From positions 22,550 to 86,549 of the forward strand of contig JAJRTN010000114.1 of NCBI GenBank assembly GCA_024278275.1: a DNA stretch of 64,000 nucleotides, written 5' to 3'. The notes below the pieces were generated by a model, which was not told where the DNA came from, ran no database searches, and saw only the letters and a list, made by a program, of their open reading frames with translations. Positions 9,338 to 18,302 of this stretch are shown piece after piece (positions within the stretch are counted from its first letter, which is position 1; the number at the start of each line of letters is the position of its first letter). Source of the DNA: Candidatus Hydrogenedentota bacterium. Lineage in GTDB: Bacteria; Hydrogenedentota; Hydrogenedentia; Hydrogenedentales; JAJRTN01. Position numbers and translations under genes: made by a program.

Positions 9338-11659
9338 TTATCGGGCGATCTCCTCCACGGCGAACGGCTCGGGCAATTGGGCAATCCGTATGAGGTAACG
9401 CCGGTATTGTGCGAAGGAGAAGGGGGGCTTGCCCAGCAGGTAATGGTTGCCGAAGGCCTTCCCGCCGGATTCCCAATGAATGAGAAAGAGGCGGTGTTCG
9501 CCATGACTCACACGAATCCTGCCGAGCTCCGCGTTGGTGTTGGCCGGCACCTCAAAGTCCCTTTCGAGTAATATGGCGCCCGTGTCTCCGTCGGTGATCC
9601 GGCAGGTTCCCTCGCGGGGCGTGTTGCCGTCGTTTCCGGCCACCACGCGGCAGTGCCACTGGTCCGGCTCGCCCACCATGATGCAGAAAGGTTGCTGCAC
9701 CCGCTTAATATACCAGTAAGCGAGTTTTTTGCCGAAGTAGTAATCGACGATGGCGTCGGAAAACTGGGGCCAGCAATCGATGAGGTTCCACCAGATGATG
9801 CCCGTCTTGCGCCATTTTGCGATGCGGAACATCTCGATGAAGAACTTCTTGGCTTCCGCCTGGCTGATCTGCGAAGCGAGGGCGAAATCCTCCAGCCTGT
9901 CGGGAATGGAACCGAATAGCTCCCCTACCTGGTCGGCCATCAGTTTGGTGCGGTATTGAAAGGGGCCGCCCTCCGGTACCGGGTCCGCGGCATGGGCCCG
10001 CCACTGATCGTTATCCTGCCACGGCCACAGGTGCTCCACGTCGATGAAACGCTTTATACTGGACACATTGGGGCAGCCATGGTAGCCCATTTCGCTGGCG
10101 AAATGGGCCGTGTTCTCCGCGTAGTAGCGGCCCTTGAAATAATCGCGGGGTCCCCACAGATGCTGTTCCGGCATCATCCCTTCCGCCGTTCCTCCCCCTT
10201 TCACCACCGCCGGGGAAGCATAGGGCGAACTCGGCAGGTAGGGACGGTAGGGGTCGCAGGCGGCGCAGACCCGGGGAAGCACCTCGCGTGAAATCCGGTT
10301 GCCGGCGGGGTCGAGACCACGCTGCAAATAGGCCATGTCGATTTCGTTGTCGCCGCTCCAGAGCGCCAGGCACGCATGGTTGCGCAGCTTTCGGACTACG
10401 AACTCCGCCTCTTCCCGGACGCGCCCCAGGAAAGCGTCGTCCTGTGGGTAGAGGGCGCAGGCAAAGGCGAAATCCTGCCACACGAGAATCCCGTGGCGGT
10501 CGCAGAAATCGAAGAAGGGCGTGTCCTCGTAGACATTGCCGCCCCAGCAACGCAGGATGTTGCAGCCCAGGTCGTCACACAGAGCCAGCACGGGGGCGTA
10601 GCGTTCCGCGTCCCGGCCATGGAAGGCGTCGAGGGGTACCCAATTGCTGCCCTTGCACAGGATGGGAACGCCGTTGACACGGAACAGGAACTGTCCGCCA
10701 TTCTCTTCCGCGTTGGTTTCCGTCCGTTCCAACGCCACAGTCCGCAGGCCAATCCAGTCCGTCCGGGTATCCACGACCATGCCCTCGTGAATCAATTCAC
10801 AGCGGACCTCGTAGAGGTGGGGATCGCCGTAGCCCTTGGGCCACCAGGGTTTCGGATTCGGCACGGCGATGAAACAGGAACCCGCGGAAAAGTGGGCCGG
10901 TTCGGTGTGCTCGAAAGCGTGATCGCCACACCGCCCGGTGAAGCGCAAGGCAAAGCCAGCCAGGTGGATTGCGTCGGTATTGAATTGCCAACTCACGGCA
11001 AGCACGGCGTGGTGACGGCCGAGGGATCGCGTGGCATAGGCCACCTCGGTAATTTCCGTGGCTTCATGCACCTCCAGCTCCACGGATCGCCAGATACCCG
11101 CCGAAACGGCGCGGGGTGCAATGTCCCACCCGAACATATGTGGGGCTTTTCGAAGGTGAATCTGTTCGTGATTCGTGGCCAGGGCCGCCTGGGAAGGTTC
11201 GTAGCGGTATCCTCGCGCCACGTTCACGGGCGACCGCAGTTGAACCGCCAGTTCATTCCGTCCATCGGAATGCAGCCGGTCTTCCAGGGGAAAGGCATGG
11301 GCGATGAACATGTTGCCGGCTTCCCCCAGTTTGACGCCATTGAGCCAGATGGTGGCGATACAGTCCAACCCGTGAAACACGAGACGACAGTTTTTCCCGC
11401 GGGCTTCGTCCGGCGTTTCAAAAGTCGTGGTGTACCACCACTGGCAGGCTTCGAGGGGCTTCAGCTCATAAATGTTCAGCCCGTGAAAGGGGTCGGGCAA
11501 TTTCCCCGCGCGGACAAGATCGAGTTCCACGTTGCCCGGCACTTCCGCGGGCACGGTAGTGATCCCTTTTTGCCCCAGTTCGTCGGGGCCATTGACTGTC
11601 ACCTCGCCCTCCGTGAAATAGGACAATGCCCATTCACCGTTGAGAGGGATGCGCTCCAT
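9338..11659 (-). CDS. Glycoside hydrolase family 2 protein, probable beta-mannosidase
   Basis: A 773-residue GH2 enzyme. The jelly-roll sugar-binding domain occupies the N terminus (LVFHGLDCIATIWLNGVKLG), followed by an immunoglobulin-like domain and the TIM barrel. The acid/base Glu is in WSGDNEIDMAY (near residue 440) and the nucleophile Glu in FASEMGYHG (near residue 523), the arrangement seen in beta-mannosidases. It would remove terminal beta-mannose from oligosaccharides. No signal peptide is visible, so it is probably cytoplasmic. It sits next to a URO-D-like gene and an AraC regulator, suggesting a carbohydrate-responsive cluster. A related GH2 specificity cannot be excluded. Confidence 0.86.
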   Translation of the reverse strand: MERIPLNGEWALSYFTEGEVTVNGPDELGQKGITTVPAEVPGNVELDLVRAGKLPDPFHGLNIYELKPLEACQWWYTTTFETPDEARGKNCRLVFHGLDCIATIWLNGVKLGEAGNMFIAHAFPLEDRLHSDGRNELAVQLRSPVNVARGYRYEPSQAALATNHEQIHLRKAPHMFGWDIAPRAVSAGIWRSVELEVHEATEITEVAYATRSLGRHHAVLAVSWQFNTDAIHLAGFALRFTGRCGDHAFEHTEPAHFSAGSCFIAVPNPKPWWPKGYGDPHLYEVRCELIHEGMVVDTRTDWIGLRTVALERTETNAEENGGQFLFRVNGVPILCKGSNWVPLDAFHGRDAERYAPVLALCDDLGCNILRCWGGNVYEDTPFFDFCDRHGILVWQDFAFACALYPQDDAFLGRVREEAEFVVRKLRNHACLALWSGDNEIDMAYLQRGLDPAGNRISREVLPRVCAACDPYRPYLPSSPYASPAVVKGGGTAEGMMPEQHLWGPRDYFKGRYYAENTAHFASEMGYHGCPNVSSIKRFIDVEHLWPWQDNDQWRAHAADPVPEGGPFQYRTKLMADQVGELFGSIPDRLEDFALASQISQAEAKKFFIEMFRIAKWRKTGIIWWNLIDCWPQFSDAIVDYYFGKKLAYWYIKRVQQPFCIMVGEPDQWHCRVVAGNDGNTPREGTCRITDGDTGAILLERDFEVPANTNAELGRIRVSHGEHRLFLIHWESGGKAFGNHYLLGKPPFSFAQYRRYLIRIAQLPEPFAVEEIAR

Positions 11660-11683
11660 GTTTTTTCCCTCCGTGTTGACGGA

Positions 11684-12784
11684 TCAGTTGCGGGCTGCCT
11701 CAATCATGGCGACAATGTTTTCCGGCGGAACATCGTCCTGGATATTGTGGGCCGGGGCGACCACGTAGCCGCCGTCCCTGCCCAGCGTGGCAATGGTTTC
11801 GTGAACACAGGCGGCCACTTCCGAGGGCGTCGCGTTGCGCAGCAAATCCTGAACATCGATGGCGCCCCAGAAAGTCAGGCGGTCGCCCGCGGCCTCTTTC
11901 AGGGCCGCGGGCGCCATATCCACGGCTGAGGTCTGTATGGGGTTTAGAATATCCACGCCGCAAGCGATGATATCTTCCAGGAGACGCGCAATGGAACCGC
12001 AGGAGTGGTGCCAGTAATAACGTGGTCCAAGGGCCTTTGTTCGTGTGATGCGCTCCGAGAAATAGGGCGCGATGAACTCGCGAAACATGGCGGGACTCAT
12101 GAGCGGCCCCGACTGCGTGCCGAAATCATCGCCACTCATGGTGAGGTCGGCATATTCCCCCACGGCCTCATAGTATTGTTCGATGACTCGCATCTGGATC
12201 GTGAAGTAGCGGCGGAAAAAGGCGTGGACAAAGTCGGGCTCCAGGGCCAGCCGGGTAAGCACCTCGTCATAACCGCACATCCAGCAGGCCAATTCGAGAA
12301 TCCCGAACACGGGGTGCTCCGCGACCACCACGTAAGGCGTTTCCTCGGCGAGACGCCGCGCCTCGGCACGCAGACTGGCCAATAACCCGTCATCGAGTTC
12401 GGGGTCGGGCCAGGGGAATGCCTCCAAATCGTTAATGCTCGCTCCCTTCAACGGCGACTCCACGATTTCCCAGTAGCCGCCGAGAAGCTTTCGACGAACG
12501 CCCCAGCAGTCAATGTTTTCCGTGGGCGACACGGTCCGCGCCAGGGTACCGCGCAGGGTCAGCACGCCGCCCACGCCCCGGAAATCGCTGCCAGACCACG
12601 CCAAGAGGCTTTCCGCCACGTGGTTATGGTCTCGCGGACCATCCTTCGCCAGTCCCAGCACCGCCATGAGGCGCCCCTGCACGCCCGGCGCGAGCCCCGT
12701 TAAGGACGTGCAACCCAGATCGAGGGGGGGGCGGTCGGGATCGTGGTGGGCCATGGTGGCTTGAAAGCGCTCGCGGAACATCAT
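11684..12784 (-). CDS. Uroporphyrinogen decarboxylase-like (URO-D superfamily) protein
   Basis: A 366-residue protein of the URO-D/methyltransferase superfamily. The segment YYWHHSCGSIARLLEDIIACGVD supplies His/Cys ligands like those used by cobamide-dependent methyltransferases, and the final VVAPAHNIQDDVPPENI motif is typical. True HemE hallmarks at the N terminus are absent, so heme synthesis is unlikely. A second member (14281-15231) lies close by on the other strand. Such proteins are abundant beside sugar-degradation genes in planctomycete-like bacteria, where their substrate is unknown. The stop lies 24 bases before the beta-mannosidase start. Confidence 0.8.
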   Translation of the reverse strand: MMFRERFQATMAHHDPDRPPLDLGCTSLTGLAPGVQGRLMAVLGLAKDGPRDHNHVAESLLAWSGSDFRGVGGVLTLRGTLARTVSPTENIDCWGVRRKLLGGYWEIVESPLKGASINDLEAFPWPDPELDDGLLASLRAEARRLAEETPYVVVAEHPVFGILELACWMCGYDEVLTRLALEPDFVHAFFRRYFTIQMRVIEQYYEAVGEYADLTMSGDDFGTQSGPLMSPAMFREFIAPYFSERITRTKALGPRYYWHHSCGSIARLLEDIIACGVDILNPIQTSAVDMAPAALKEAAGDRLTFWGAIDVQDLLRNATPSEVAACVHETIATLGRDGGYVVAPAHNIQDDVPPENIVAMIEAARN

Positions 12785-12830
12785 GGGGCGGCCTTTCCTG
12801 TTTTTCGCGACTGAATGCGGACCGGGCGTG

Positions 12831-12885
12831 AAGTATGAAGCGGTTTCCAGCCACTTTGAAAGAGGCTGGAAGCCTCTTCTACCTT
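12831..12885. repeat. Dispersed palindromic repeat, family A copy 1
   Basis: A GAAGCGGTTTCCAGCC arm and a GGCTGGAAGCCTCTTCTAC arm form an imperfect inverted repeat of about 23 bases per side. A nearly identical, better preserved copy lies at 15271-15320, so this is a dispersed intergenic element. Confidence 0.75.
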
Positions 12886-12929
12886 ATCAGGCCATGATCT
12901 TACAAGATGTCCACGATACACGCATCAAT

Positions 12930-13012
12930 CGTCATTCCCGCGAAGGCGGGGTCCATACACGAAGCGATGCCATAAGCCCTTCCCGTGGATTTCCGCCTTC
13001 GCGGGAATGACG
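12930..13012. repeat. Palindromic repeat, family B
   Basis: Perfect 20-base arms, CGTCATTCCCGCGAAGGCGG at 12930-12949 and its reverse complement at 12993-13012, flank a 43-base centre. Such CGTCATTCCCGCGAAGGCGG elements occur as dispersed intergenic repeats in many bacteria. A decayed relative may lie near 9205-9292. Confidence 0.75.
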
Positions 13013-13161
13013 GCCCGGGCGGGCGTGAACGGTTACGCTTTTTCTTCGGTGTCACATAAGAACGGTGAAAAGATGAAAGGGGGACTTGTTTTAATCAGCC
13101 ATCTGTTTATCTTATGTCGGCTTTCTGCTATTGTCTTGCGTGTTTTGGGAGGGATTGTTGT

Positions 13162-14151
13162 ATGAAATCACAATACGCCTTGTCCGCTGAAGAGACAATG
13201 ACGGATGATTTCGAGCGGCTCACGAACATCCGTCCCGTGCGCGTCCTCACGCATCTTTTCGATACGCTGGAGGGCACCCCGGCACCCGTCCCAGACGCTT
13301 CACCGGACATTTGCGGGCAGTACTGCCGGGTGGAAAACCGCCATGAAATCGCCCCACACGACCACCAGCACTATGAAATCGCCTTCGTTATCGGCGGCAA
13401 GGCGCAACACTGCACCCCCCGGTACGAATCGGTCATCACCCGGGGCACCGTGATGGTCATCGCCCCGGGCAAGGTGCATGGTTTCAGCCATATCGACGGT
13501 ATCGGTATCGTTAATTGCCTTTGTCTGACCGAATGGCTTCTCCACGATGTCCACGAGCTGTGGGCGCTGGAGGGGCTTATCCCCCTGTTTCTGGCGGCGG
13601 GTATGTTTGCCCGACCGCAGAATGCGTGGATACCCCAATACCAACTCACGGAGGAGGAACTTCAAACCTGTCTTCGTGAAATGCGTGATATCGCCATGGA
13701 ATGGGAGCGGCAAGACCCTGCATGTACCTATATGAAGTGCTCCCTGGAGAAACTGATTATCACCCTCGGACGCGCCTTCGCGCGAACGGGACCCCATGGG
13801 ATTCAGAACACGTCGCGGGAATGGATCCGAAAGGCTTTGGGCAGCATTGAACAAAGGGTTATTGAAGGCTTATTCCCCGAGGTCAGCGAGGTGGCGAAGG
13901 AGGTTGGTATGGCCCCCCAGTACTTCAGCCGGACCTTCAAGGAACTTACCGGGCTCAGTCCCATGGCGTATTTTCAGCGCCGCAGGGTGCAACACGCTTC
14001 CTGGCTCCTGCTCAATGCCAACAGTTCGGTCACCGAGGTGGCCCACGAGCTGGGCTTCTATGACGCCGCCCATTTCTCCCGCCTCTTCAAGCGCTACCAG
14101 GGCATGGCGCCCCGGGCCTACCGAAAGCGCCACCGGTCCCCGGAGGTTTGA
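13162..14151 (+). CDS. AraC-family transcriptional regulator with cupin sensor
   Basis: A 329-residue regulator. The N-terminal cupin-like sensor (HDHQHYEIAFVIGGKAQH) would bind a sugar or related ligand, and the C-terminal double helix-turn-helix runs VAKEVGMAPQYFSRTFKELTG then VAHELGFYDAAHFSRLFKRYQG. The ATG at 13162 is preceded by GGGAGGG at suitable distance; a GTG-independent frame upstream to 13114 lacks a site. It is flanked by two URO-D-like genes and is the natural candidate to control them and the mannosidase. Confidence 0.9.
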   Translation: MKSQYALSAEETMTDDFERLTNIRPVRVLTHLFDTLEGTPAPVPDASPDICGQYCRVENRHEIAPHDHQHYEIAFVIGGKAQHCTPRYESVITRGTVMVIAPGKVHGFSHIDGIGIVNCLCLTEWLLHDVHELWALEGLIPLFLAAGMFARPQNAWIPQYQLTEEELQTCLREMRDIAMEWERQDPACTYMKCSLEKLIITLGRAFARTGPHGIQNTSREWIRKALGSIEQRVIEGLFPEVSEVAKEVGMAPQYFSRTFKELTGLSPMAYFQRRRVQHASWLLLNANSSVTEVAHELGFYDAAHFSRLFKRYQGMAPRAYRKRHRSPEV

Positions 14152-14280
14152 GGCCGAATTGTACAACTTCTTCTTCCCTTATGACCAAGACCTGCCGAAG
14201 CCGTTGCTGTACGGTGATAACATCGGGGTTTTATTCCGCGAAAGTATCCTGAAAAACTGCACGCAAGGAGCGGGGAAAAC

Positions 14281-15231
14281 ATGGACAGCAGCGAACAGGT
14301 TGTGCGCGACGCCATAAACTTCAATCATCCCGAAAGGGTGCCCGTCGGTTTCTTCAACCGGGATCATTGGGCCGGTGACATCCTCCTGTATGGCCTGTGG
14401 TATGGCGACGGCGACCGAAACGAGTGGGGCTACCGTTTCGTGCGTCTGGATGACGGCACCATGGGACAGGCCGGGGATCCCGTGATTGGGGACTGGAGCA
14501 TGCTGCGCGACTACAACTGGCCAACCCTGCGCCGGGAAGAGCGGCTTGCGGGGGTCGACGAATTCAAGGCACGCGCCGGAGAACGCTACCTGCTTGGCGC
14601 GCTCGGATTATCCGGCTTCACCCTGTACACCTTCCTGCGCGGCTTTGAAACCACCATGCTCGATCTCGCGCTGCGACCCCCGGAATGCAACCTGCTCCTC
14701 GACCGCATTTTCGACCACGAAACCCGGCTCATCGAGTTGGCCGCCCATGCGGGCCTCCACGGCGTCCATTTCTCCGATGACTGGGGAACCCAGGACGGTC
14801 TCATCATCAGCCCGCAGCAATGGCGCGCTGTTTTCAAAGAACGATATCGAGCCCAGTTCGCCCGGGCCCACGAACTGGGCCTGCACATCTGGTTTCATTC
14901 CTGCGGCAACATTGAAGCCATCCTGGGCGACTTTCACGAGGTCGGCGTGGACGTGATGAACATCTCCCAGCCCAATGCCGTGGACATCGAAGGAGCGGGA
15001 GAAAAACTTCGGGGAAGACAATGTTTCCTTATTCCCATCAGTTACCAGACAGTGGGCATCAAAGGTACCCCCAAAGAGATCCACGCCGAGGCACGCCGGC
15101 TTTACCGGGCGCTCGGAACACCCGAAGGTGGTTTCGTCGGCTATGTGGAGGAATACGCCTGCATGGGCCAAAGCGAAGAAAACTACAAGGCCTGTGGCGA
15201 GGCTTTCCGGGCGCTGAGTCCGGCGGAATGA
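14281..15231 (+). CDS. Uroporphyrinogen decarboxylase-like (URO-D superfamily) protein
   Basis: A 316-residue URO-D superfamily protein, shorter than the one at 11684-12784. It keeps the LHIWFHSCGNIEAILGDFHEVG block with the His/Cys metal-site pattern and the EEYACMGQSEENYKACGEAF end. The start has AAGGAGCGGGGAAAAC upstream of the ATG. It follows the AraC gene by 129 bases on the same strand. A methyltransferase-like role on an unknown substrate is possible, but nothing in the sequence fixes it. Confidence 0.8.
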   Translation: MDSSEQVVRDAINFNHPERVPVGFFNRDHWAGDILLYGLWYGDGDRNEWGYRFVRLDDGTMGQAGDPVIGDWSMLRDYNWPTLRREERLAGVDEFKARAGERYLLGALGLSGFTLYTFLRGFETTMLDLALRPPECNLLLDRIFDHETRLIELAAHAGLHGVHFSDDWGTQDGLIISPQQWRAVFKERYRAQFARAHELGLHIWFHSCGNIEAILGDFHEVGVDVMNISQPNAVDIEGAGEKLRGRQCFLIPISYQTVGIKGTPKEIHAEARRLYRALGTPEGGFVGYVEEYACMGQSEENYKACGEAFRALSPAE

Positions 15232-15270
15232 CGTTTTGAATCCTTCTGTTCTCATCAATCCGCGGGAAAA

Positions 15271-15320
15271 CGTAGAAGCGGCTTCCAGCCGCTTTTGAAG
15301 AGGCTGGAAGCCTCTTCTAC
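15271..15320. repeat. Dispersed palindromic repeat, family A copy 2
   Basis: Arms GTAGAAGCGGCTTCCAGCC and GGCTGGAAGCCTCTTCTAC pair with only a few mismatches around a short central TTGA. It matches the copy at 12831-12885, including the shared GAGGCTGGAAGCCTCTTCTAC half with at most one difference. Confidence 0.8.
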
Positions 15321-15418
15321 TTTTTCGGAACCACGGTTTTCCGTGGAGACGATTCCTGGTTCCGGCTACGCCGGATTAGTCGCTTAGCAATTGAGTTTGG
15401 TTTATTTTGAGCGTAAAT

Positions 15419-15594
15419 GTGGCACAGCCGCCCTCGGCTGTGGGCCGATAGACCCCATTTCACCGGGAGTAGAATACCGTCTTGGTCTGGTGTGAAGCAT
15501 TCCTGGTGAATCCCTTATTAAATGGAGCCCTTTCGGGCTCCACGGCCCCCGGTTCGGGCCGAGTACGGCCCACAGCCGGGGGCGGCTGTGCCAC
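15419..15594. repeat. Long inverted repeat bracketing 118 bases, family C
   Basis: The left arm GTGGCACAGCCGCCCTCGGC (from 15419) continues as TGTGGGCCG. It is mirrored by CGGCCCACAGCCGGGGGCGG (from 15566), which continues as CTGTGCCAC. Arms are 29 bases with about one to two mismatches. The layout resembles a small non-autonomous element or a large hairpin. Confidence 0.65.
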
Positions 15595-15791
15595 ATAAAA
15601 AAAGCCTGAAACCTTGACGACGAAACAACTTCCCATGGAAGGGGCCTTTTATAACCCGTTGTGCTCGCGTCAGTCCCTTGGTGTGCCATCGCGAAGATGA
15701 CCCGTGCCGCTCGCTTACGGTACCATCCTCCGTAGGCAACTACCATGACGAAAAACCGTTTACCCTATGCCCATCCCGGCGCGAGGTCAAG

Positions 15792-18302
15792 GTGAAGTCA
15801 CGTTTCCTGGTTCTGGCAATACTTCTGCTGGCCGCTTTCGGCCTGCTGGCCACTGCGTATTTTCTCTCCATCGACCGCGCGCCGAAGAAGCCGAACGTGG
15901 TTTTCCTGCTGTTGGACGCGCTGCGCTACGACCGCATCGGCGCGGAACGCAACGGAAAGCCCGTGGCCCCCTTCTTGTCGGCCATGGCCGATGAGGGCCG
16001 CTTTTTTACGCAGGCCTATTCCCCGAGCAGTTGGACCAAGCCCACCATGGCGTCCATGTTCACCTCGCGCTACATGGATGCCCACGGCGTGTATTACAGC
16101 GCCCGCTTCGAGACGCCCGAGAAGCCCACCAGTGACGTGCTGTCGTCGTCTTTTGAAACCCTGGCCGAATACCTCGCCGCCCACGGCTATGACAACGTGG
16201 GGGTTCAAACCAATGCCAACCTGGTGCGGCCCCTGGGCTTTGCCCAGGGTTTTGATGAAGACCGCTATACCTTTCAAAACGGTTGGTCCGCCGATTGGGT
16301 GGTGGACCGGGCACTTGAGGGCGTTGCGAATACCCAAGGCCCTTTCCACCTCTACGCCCACTTCATGGAACCCCATGCCGTCTATGATCCGCCGCCCGAA
16401 TACCGCGAGTTCTTCGGCCCTCTTCCCGACCTTACGGATACGGACCGGGAACTGCTGGACCCCGAGAACTTCATGGCCTTCTTTTTCGACCAATTGGACG
16501 TCGCGTTGGGACGGAAAGAGCACCATGCGCTGCCTCAGCTTTCGGCGAACGGTGTCGAAGCCGTGAAGATGCTCTACGATGGGGAGATTCGATACCTCGA
16601 TGACCAGGTTCGACGGCTCGTTACGAAGCTGCGCGAGGAGGATCCCAACACGCTCTTCATCATTTCCGCCGATCACGGCGAAGAGTTCTGGGAACGGGGC
16701 GGTGTCGGCCACGGTACGACCATGTACCAGGAATTGGTCCATGTGCCGCTTTGGGTCTTCGGCCCCGGCATTGCGCCGGCGCGCGTGGACAAACCGGTGA
16801 ATCTCGTGGGACTGTTGCCCACCATCGCCGATTACCTGGCATTGCCTCCTCGTTCGCATTGGCAGGGCACGTCGTGGCTGAGCGCGGCGGGGGGCGACAT
16901 CTTTTCCGACACGCGGGGTTCGTACCCCGAGGAGGGGGTCAACGCGGAGGCCCTCATCCGGGAGGGCTACAAGCTTATCCTGGACCATGCCCGGGGGCGA
17001 ACCATGCTCTTCCAACTGGCGGACGACCCCGGGGAACGGAACGACCTCGCCGGCCGGCAGCCCGGGCGGGTCCGGGAGATGTCCCGCGCCCTGGAGACAC
17101 ACCGCGAAGTGAATCTGAAACTGCGCGGCTCCGTTCCGCAGATGGAGGCCTCCGAACTGGACGAGGAGATGGCGGAGCGTCTGCAAGCCCTGGGCTATGG
17201 CGCCGCCCCCGTGTCCGCCGGGCCCGCCGGGGAAAGGGCGTCCCCGAATCTGCTGATGATTGTCGTGGACGGCCTCTCGGCGGACGCCCTTGCCGCGGAA
17301 GAAAACAACCAACCCGTTATGCCCCGCCTCAAGGCGTTCAGTGAGACCGCCTGGAACTGCGTCAATGCCATCACCCCGTCCACATCGGTGAGCGCGGCGG
17401 CCTTCTCCCTCATGACGGGCCTGTCGCCGGAAAGCCATGGCGTGGTGGCGGATTCCGGGACCGGCTCTTTGCCCCCCGTGTTCCCGGGTGCCCTGGGCGA
17501 TGCACTGAAAACCGGTGGCAAAGGCTACTGGCAGATGGCGGTGATTGGATCACGCGACCTGTTCCGCCGGCAATCCTTCTACACGATTCCCGGCCCTCGG
17601 CCATTCGCATCCAAGGTTATATACGCGCCCGCACCGGAGACCGCCTTGAATATTCTCCGGGGCGAGGATCCTGAGCACATCCCCCAAGCACCCTTCTTCC
17701 TCTACGTTCACTGCGGCGCGATTTCTTCCCCTGGGGAGGATGGAGCGCCGGCCATCCCCGAGAGCCTGCCCCGGCTCGACGCACACCTTGGCGCATTGTT
17801 GGAGCAGGCGGACTCATTTCAGGGCGAAACGATTGTGGTCGTTACGGCGACGGGGGGCGGGCAACCGGTTACGGACTCCCGGAGCGCCTTTGCCCGGTTG
17901 CGCCAGGGCCGTATCCGCGTTCCCCTGCTGCTTCGCATTCCCGGGGAGCCGCCCCGCACCATTACCAGTCCCGTGACACTGGAAGACGTTCTCCCCACGC
18001 TGGCCCCGCGACTGGGCCTGGAATCCAATCCACGGTGGTCTGGCAGCGACCTTGCCCGGCCCCGGCCCGATGAATCACGGGCGGTTTTCACGCAGGCGCG
18101 GTTCGGGGAAAAGGTCCACGTGGAGGCGATCCTGCTGGATGACCACAAGCTCATCGTGGACCGCACAACCGGCGAAATCACCCTCTTCAATCTGGCGGAC
18201 GACCCCCACGAAATGCGTAACCTCGCCCCTGAACACGAAGATCTGGCCGCCCGTTTGAACGCGCTGCTTGAAGAGCACCACAACAAAGCCTTGGGGAAGT
18301 GA
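15792..18302 (+). CDS. Tandem two-domain sulfatase/alkaline-phosphatase-superfamily protein
   Basis: About 836 residues from the GTG at 15792, which directly precedes the hydrophobic segment FLVLAILLLAAFGLLATAYF, a signal anchor or signal peptide. The first domain is a sulfatase-like enzyme: NVVFLLLDALRYDRIG with metal-binding Asp, SSWTKPTMASMFTSRY where the catalytic Ser/Cys would lie, and ISADHGEEFWERGGVGHG. A second, weaker copy starts near residue 480 with NLLMIVVDGLSADALA and STSVSAAAFSLMTGLSPESHGV but lacks the later D-H-G-E motif. The canonical C/S-x-P-x-R maturation motif is not exact in either domain. An in-frame ATG exists at 15678 but gives an unconvincing leader. Confidence 0.8.
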   Translation: MKSRFLVLAILLLAAFGLLATAYFLSIDRAPKKPNVVFLLLDALRYDRIGAERNGKPVAPFLSAMADEGRFFTQAYSPSSWTKPTMASMFTSRYMDAHGVYYSARFETPEKPTSDVLSSSFETLAEYLAAHGYDNVGVQTNANLVRPLGFAQGFDEDRYTFQNGWSADWVVDRALEGVANTQGPFHLYAHFMEPHAVYDPPPEYREFFGPLPDLTDTDRELLDPENFMAFFFDQLDVALGRKEHHALPQLSANGVEAVKMLYDGEIRYLDDQVRRLVTKLREEDPNTLFIISADHGEEFWERGGVGHGTTMYQELVHVPLWVFGPGIAPARVDKPVNLVGLLPTIADYLALPPRSHWQGTSWLSAAGGDIFSDTRGSYPEEGVNAEALIREGYKLILDHARGRTMLFQLADDPGERNDLAGRQPGRVREMSRALETHREVNLKLRGSVPQMEASELDEEMAERLQALGYGAAPVSAGPAGERASPNLLMIVVDGLSADALAAEENNQPVMPRLKAFSETAWNCVNAITPSTSVSAAAFSLMTGLSPESHGVVADSGTGSLPPVFPGALGDALKTGGKGYWQMAVIGSRDLFRRQSFYTIPGPRPFASKVIYAPAPETALNILRGEDPEHIPQAPFFLYVHCGAISSPGEDGAPAIPESLPRLDAHLGALLEQADSFQGETIVVVTATGGGQPVTDSRSAFARLRQGRIRVPLLLRIPGEPPRTITSPVTLEDVLPTLAPRLGLESNPRWSGSDLARPRPDESRAVFTQARFGEKVHVEAILLDDHKLIVDRTTGEITLFNLADDPHEMRNLAPEHEDLAARLNALLEEHHNKALGK

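Larger units (their letters stand above)
12785..13161. other. Divergent intergenic region with two palindromic repeats
   Basis: This 377-base region separates the minus-strand URO-D-like/mannosidase genes from the plus-strand AraC regulator and should hold both promoters. Most of it is taken up by two dispersed palindromic elements at 12831-12885 and 12930-13012, listed separately. No coding sequence is supported. Confidence 0.45.
15232..15791. other. 560-base intergenic region packed with palindromic repeats
   Basis: No gene is supported here. The region contains family A copy 2 (15271-15320), a 29-base inverted repeat pair (15419-15447 and 15566-15594) bracketing about 120 bases, and a smaller GAGCCC/GGGCTC hairpin near 15525-15543. 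The sulfatase ribosome site lies at its right end. Confidence 0.55.

Noticed and set aside
10376..11929. 517-codon plus-strand frame across the beta-mannosidase
   Set aside because: The opposite strand encodes a complete GH2 enzyme with both catalytic Glu residues.
15798..17438. 546-codon frame antisense to the sulfatase
   Set aside because: The plus-strand protein has clear motifs; the antisense product is Arg/Gly/His-rich with no known pattern.
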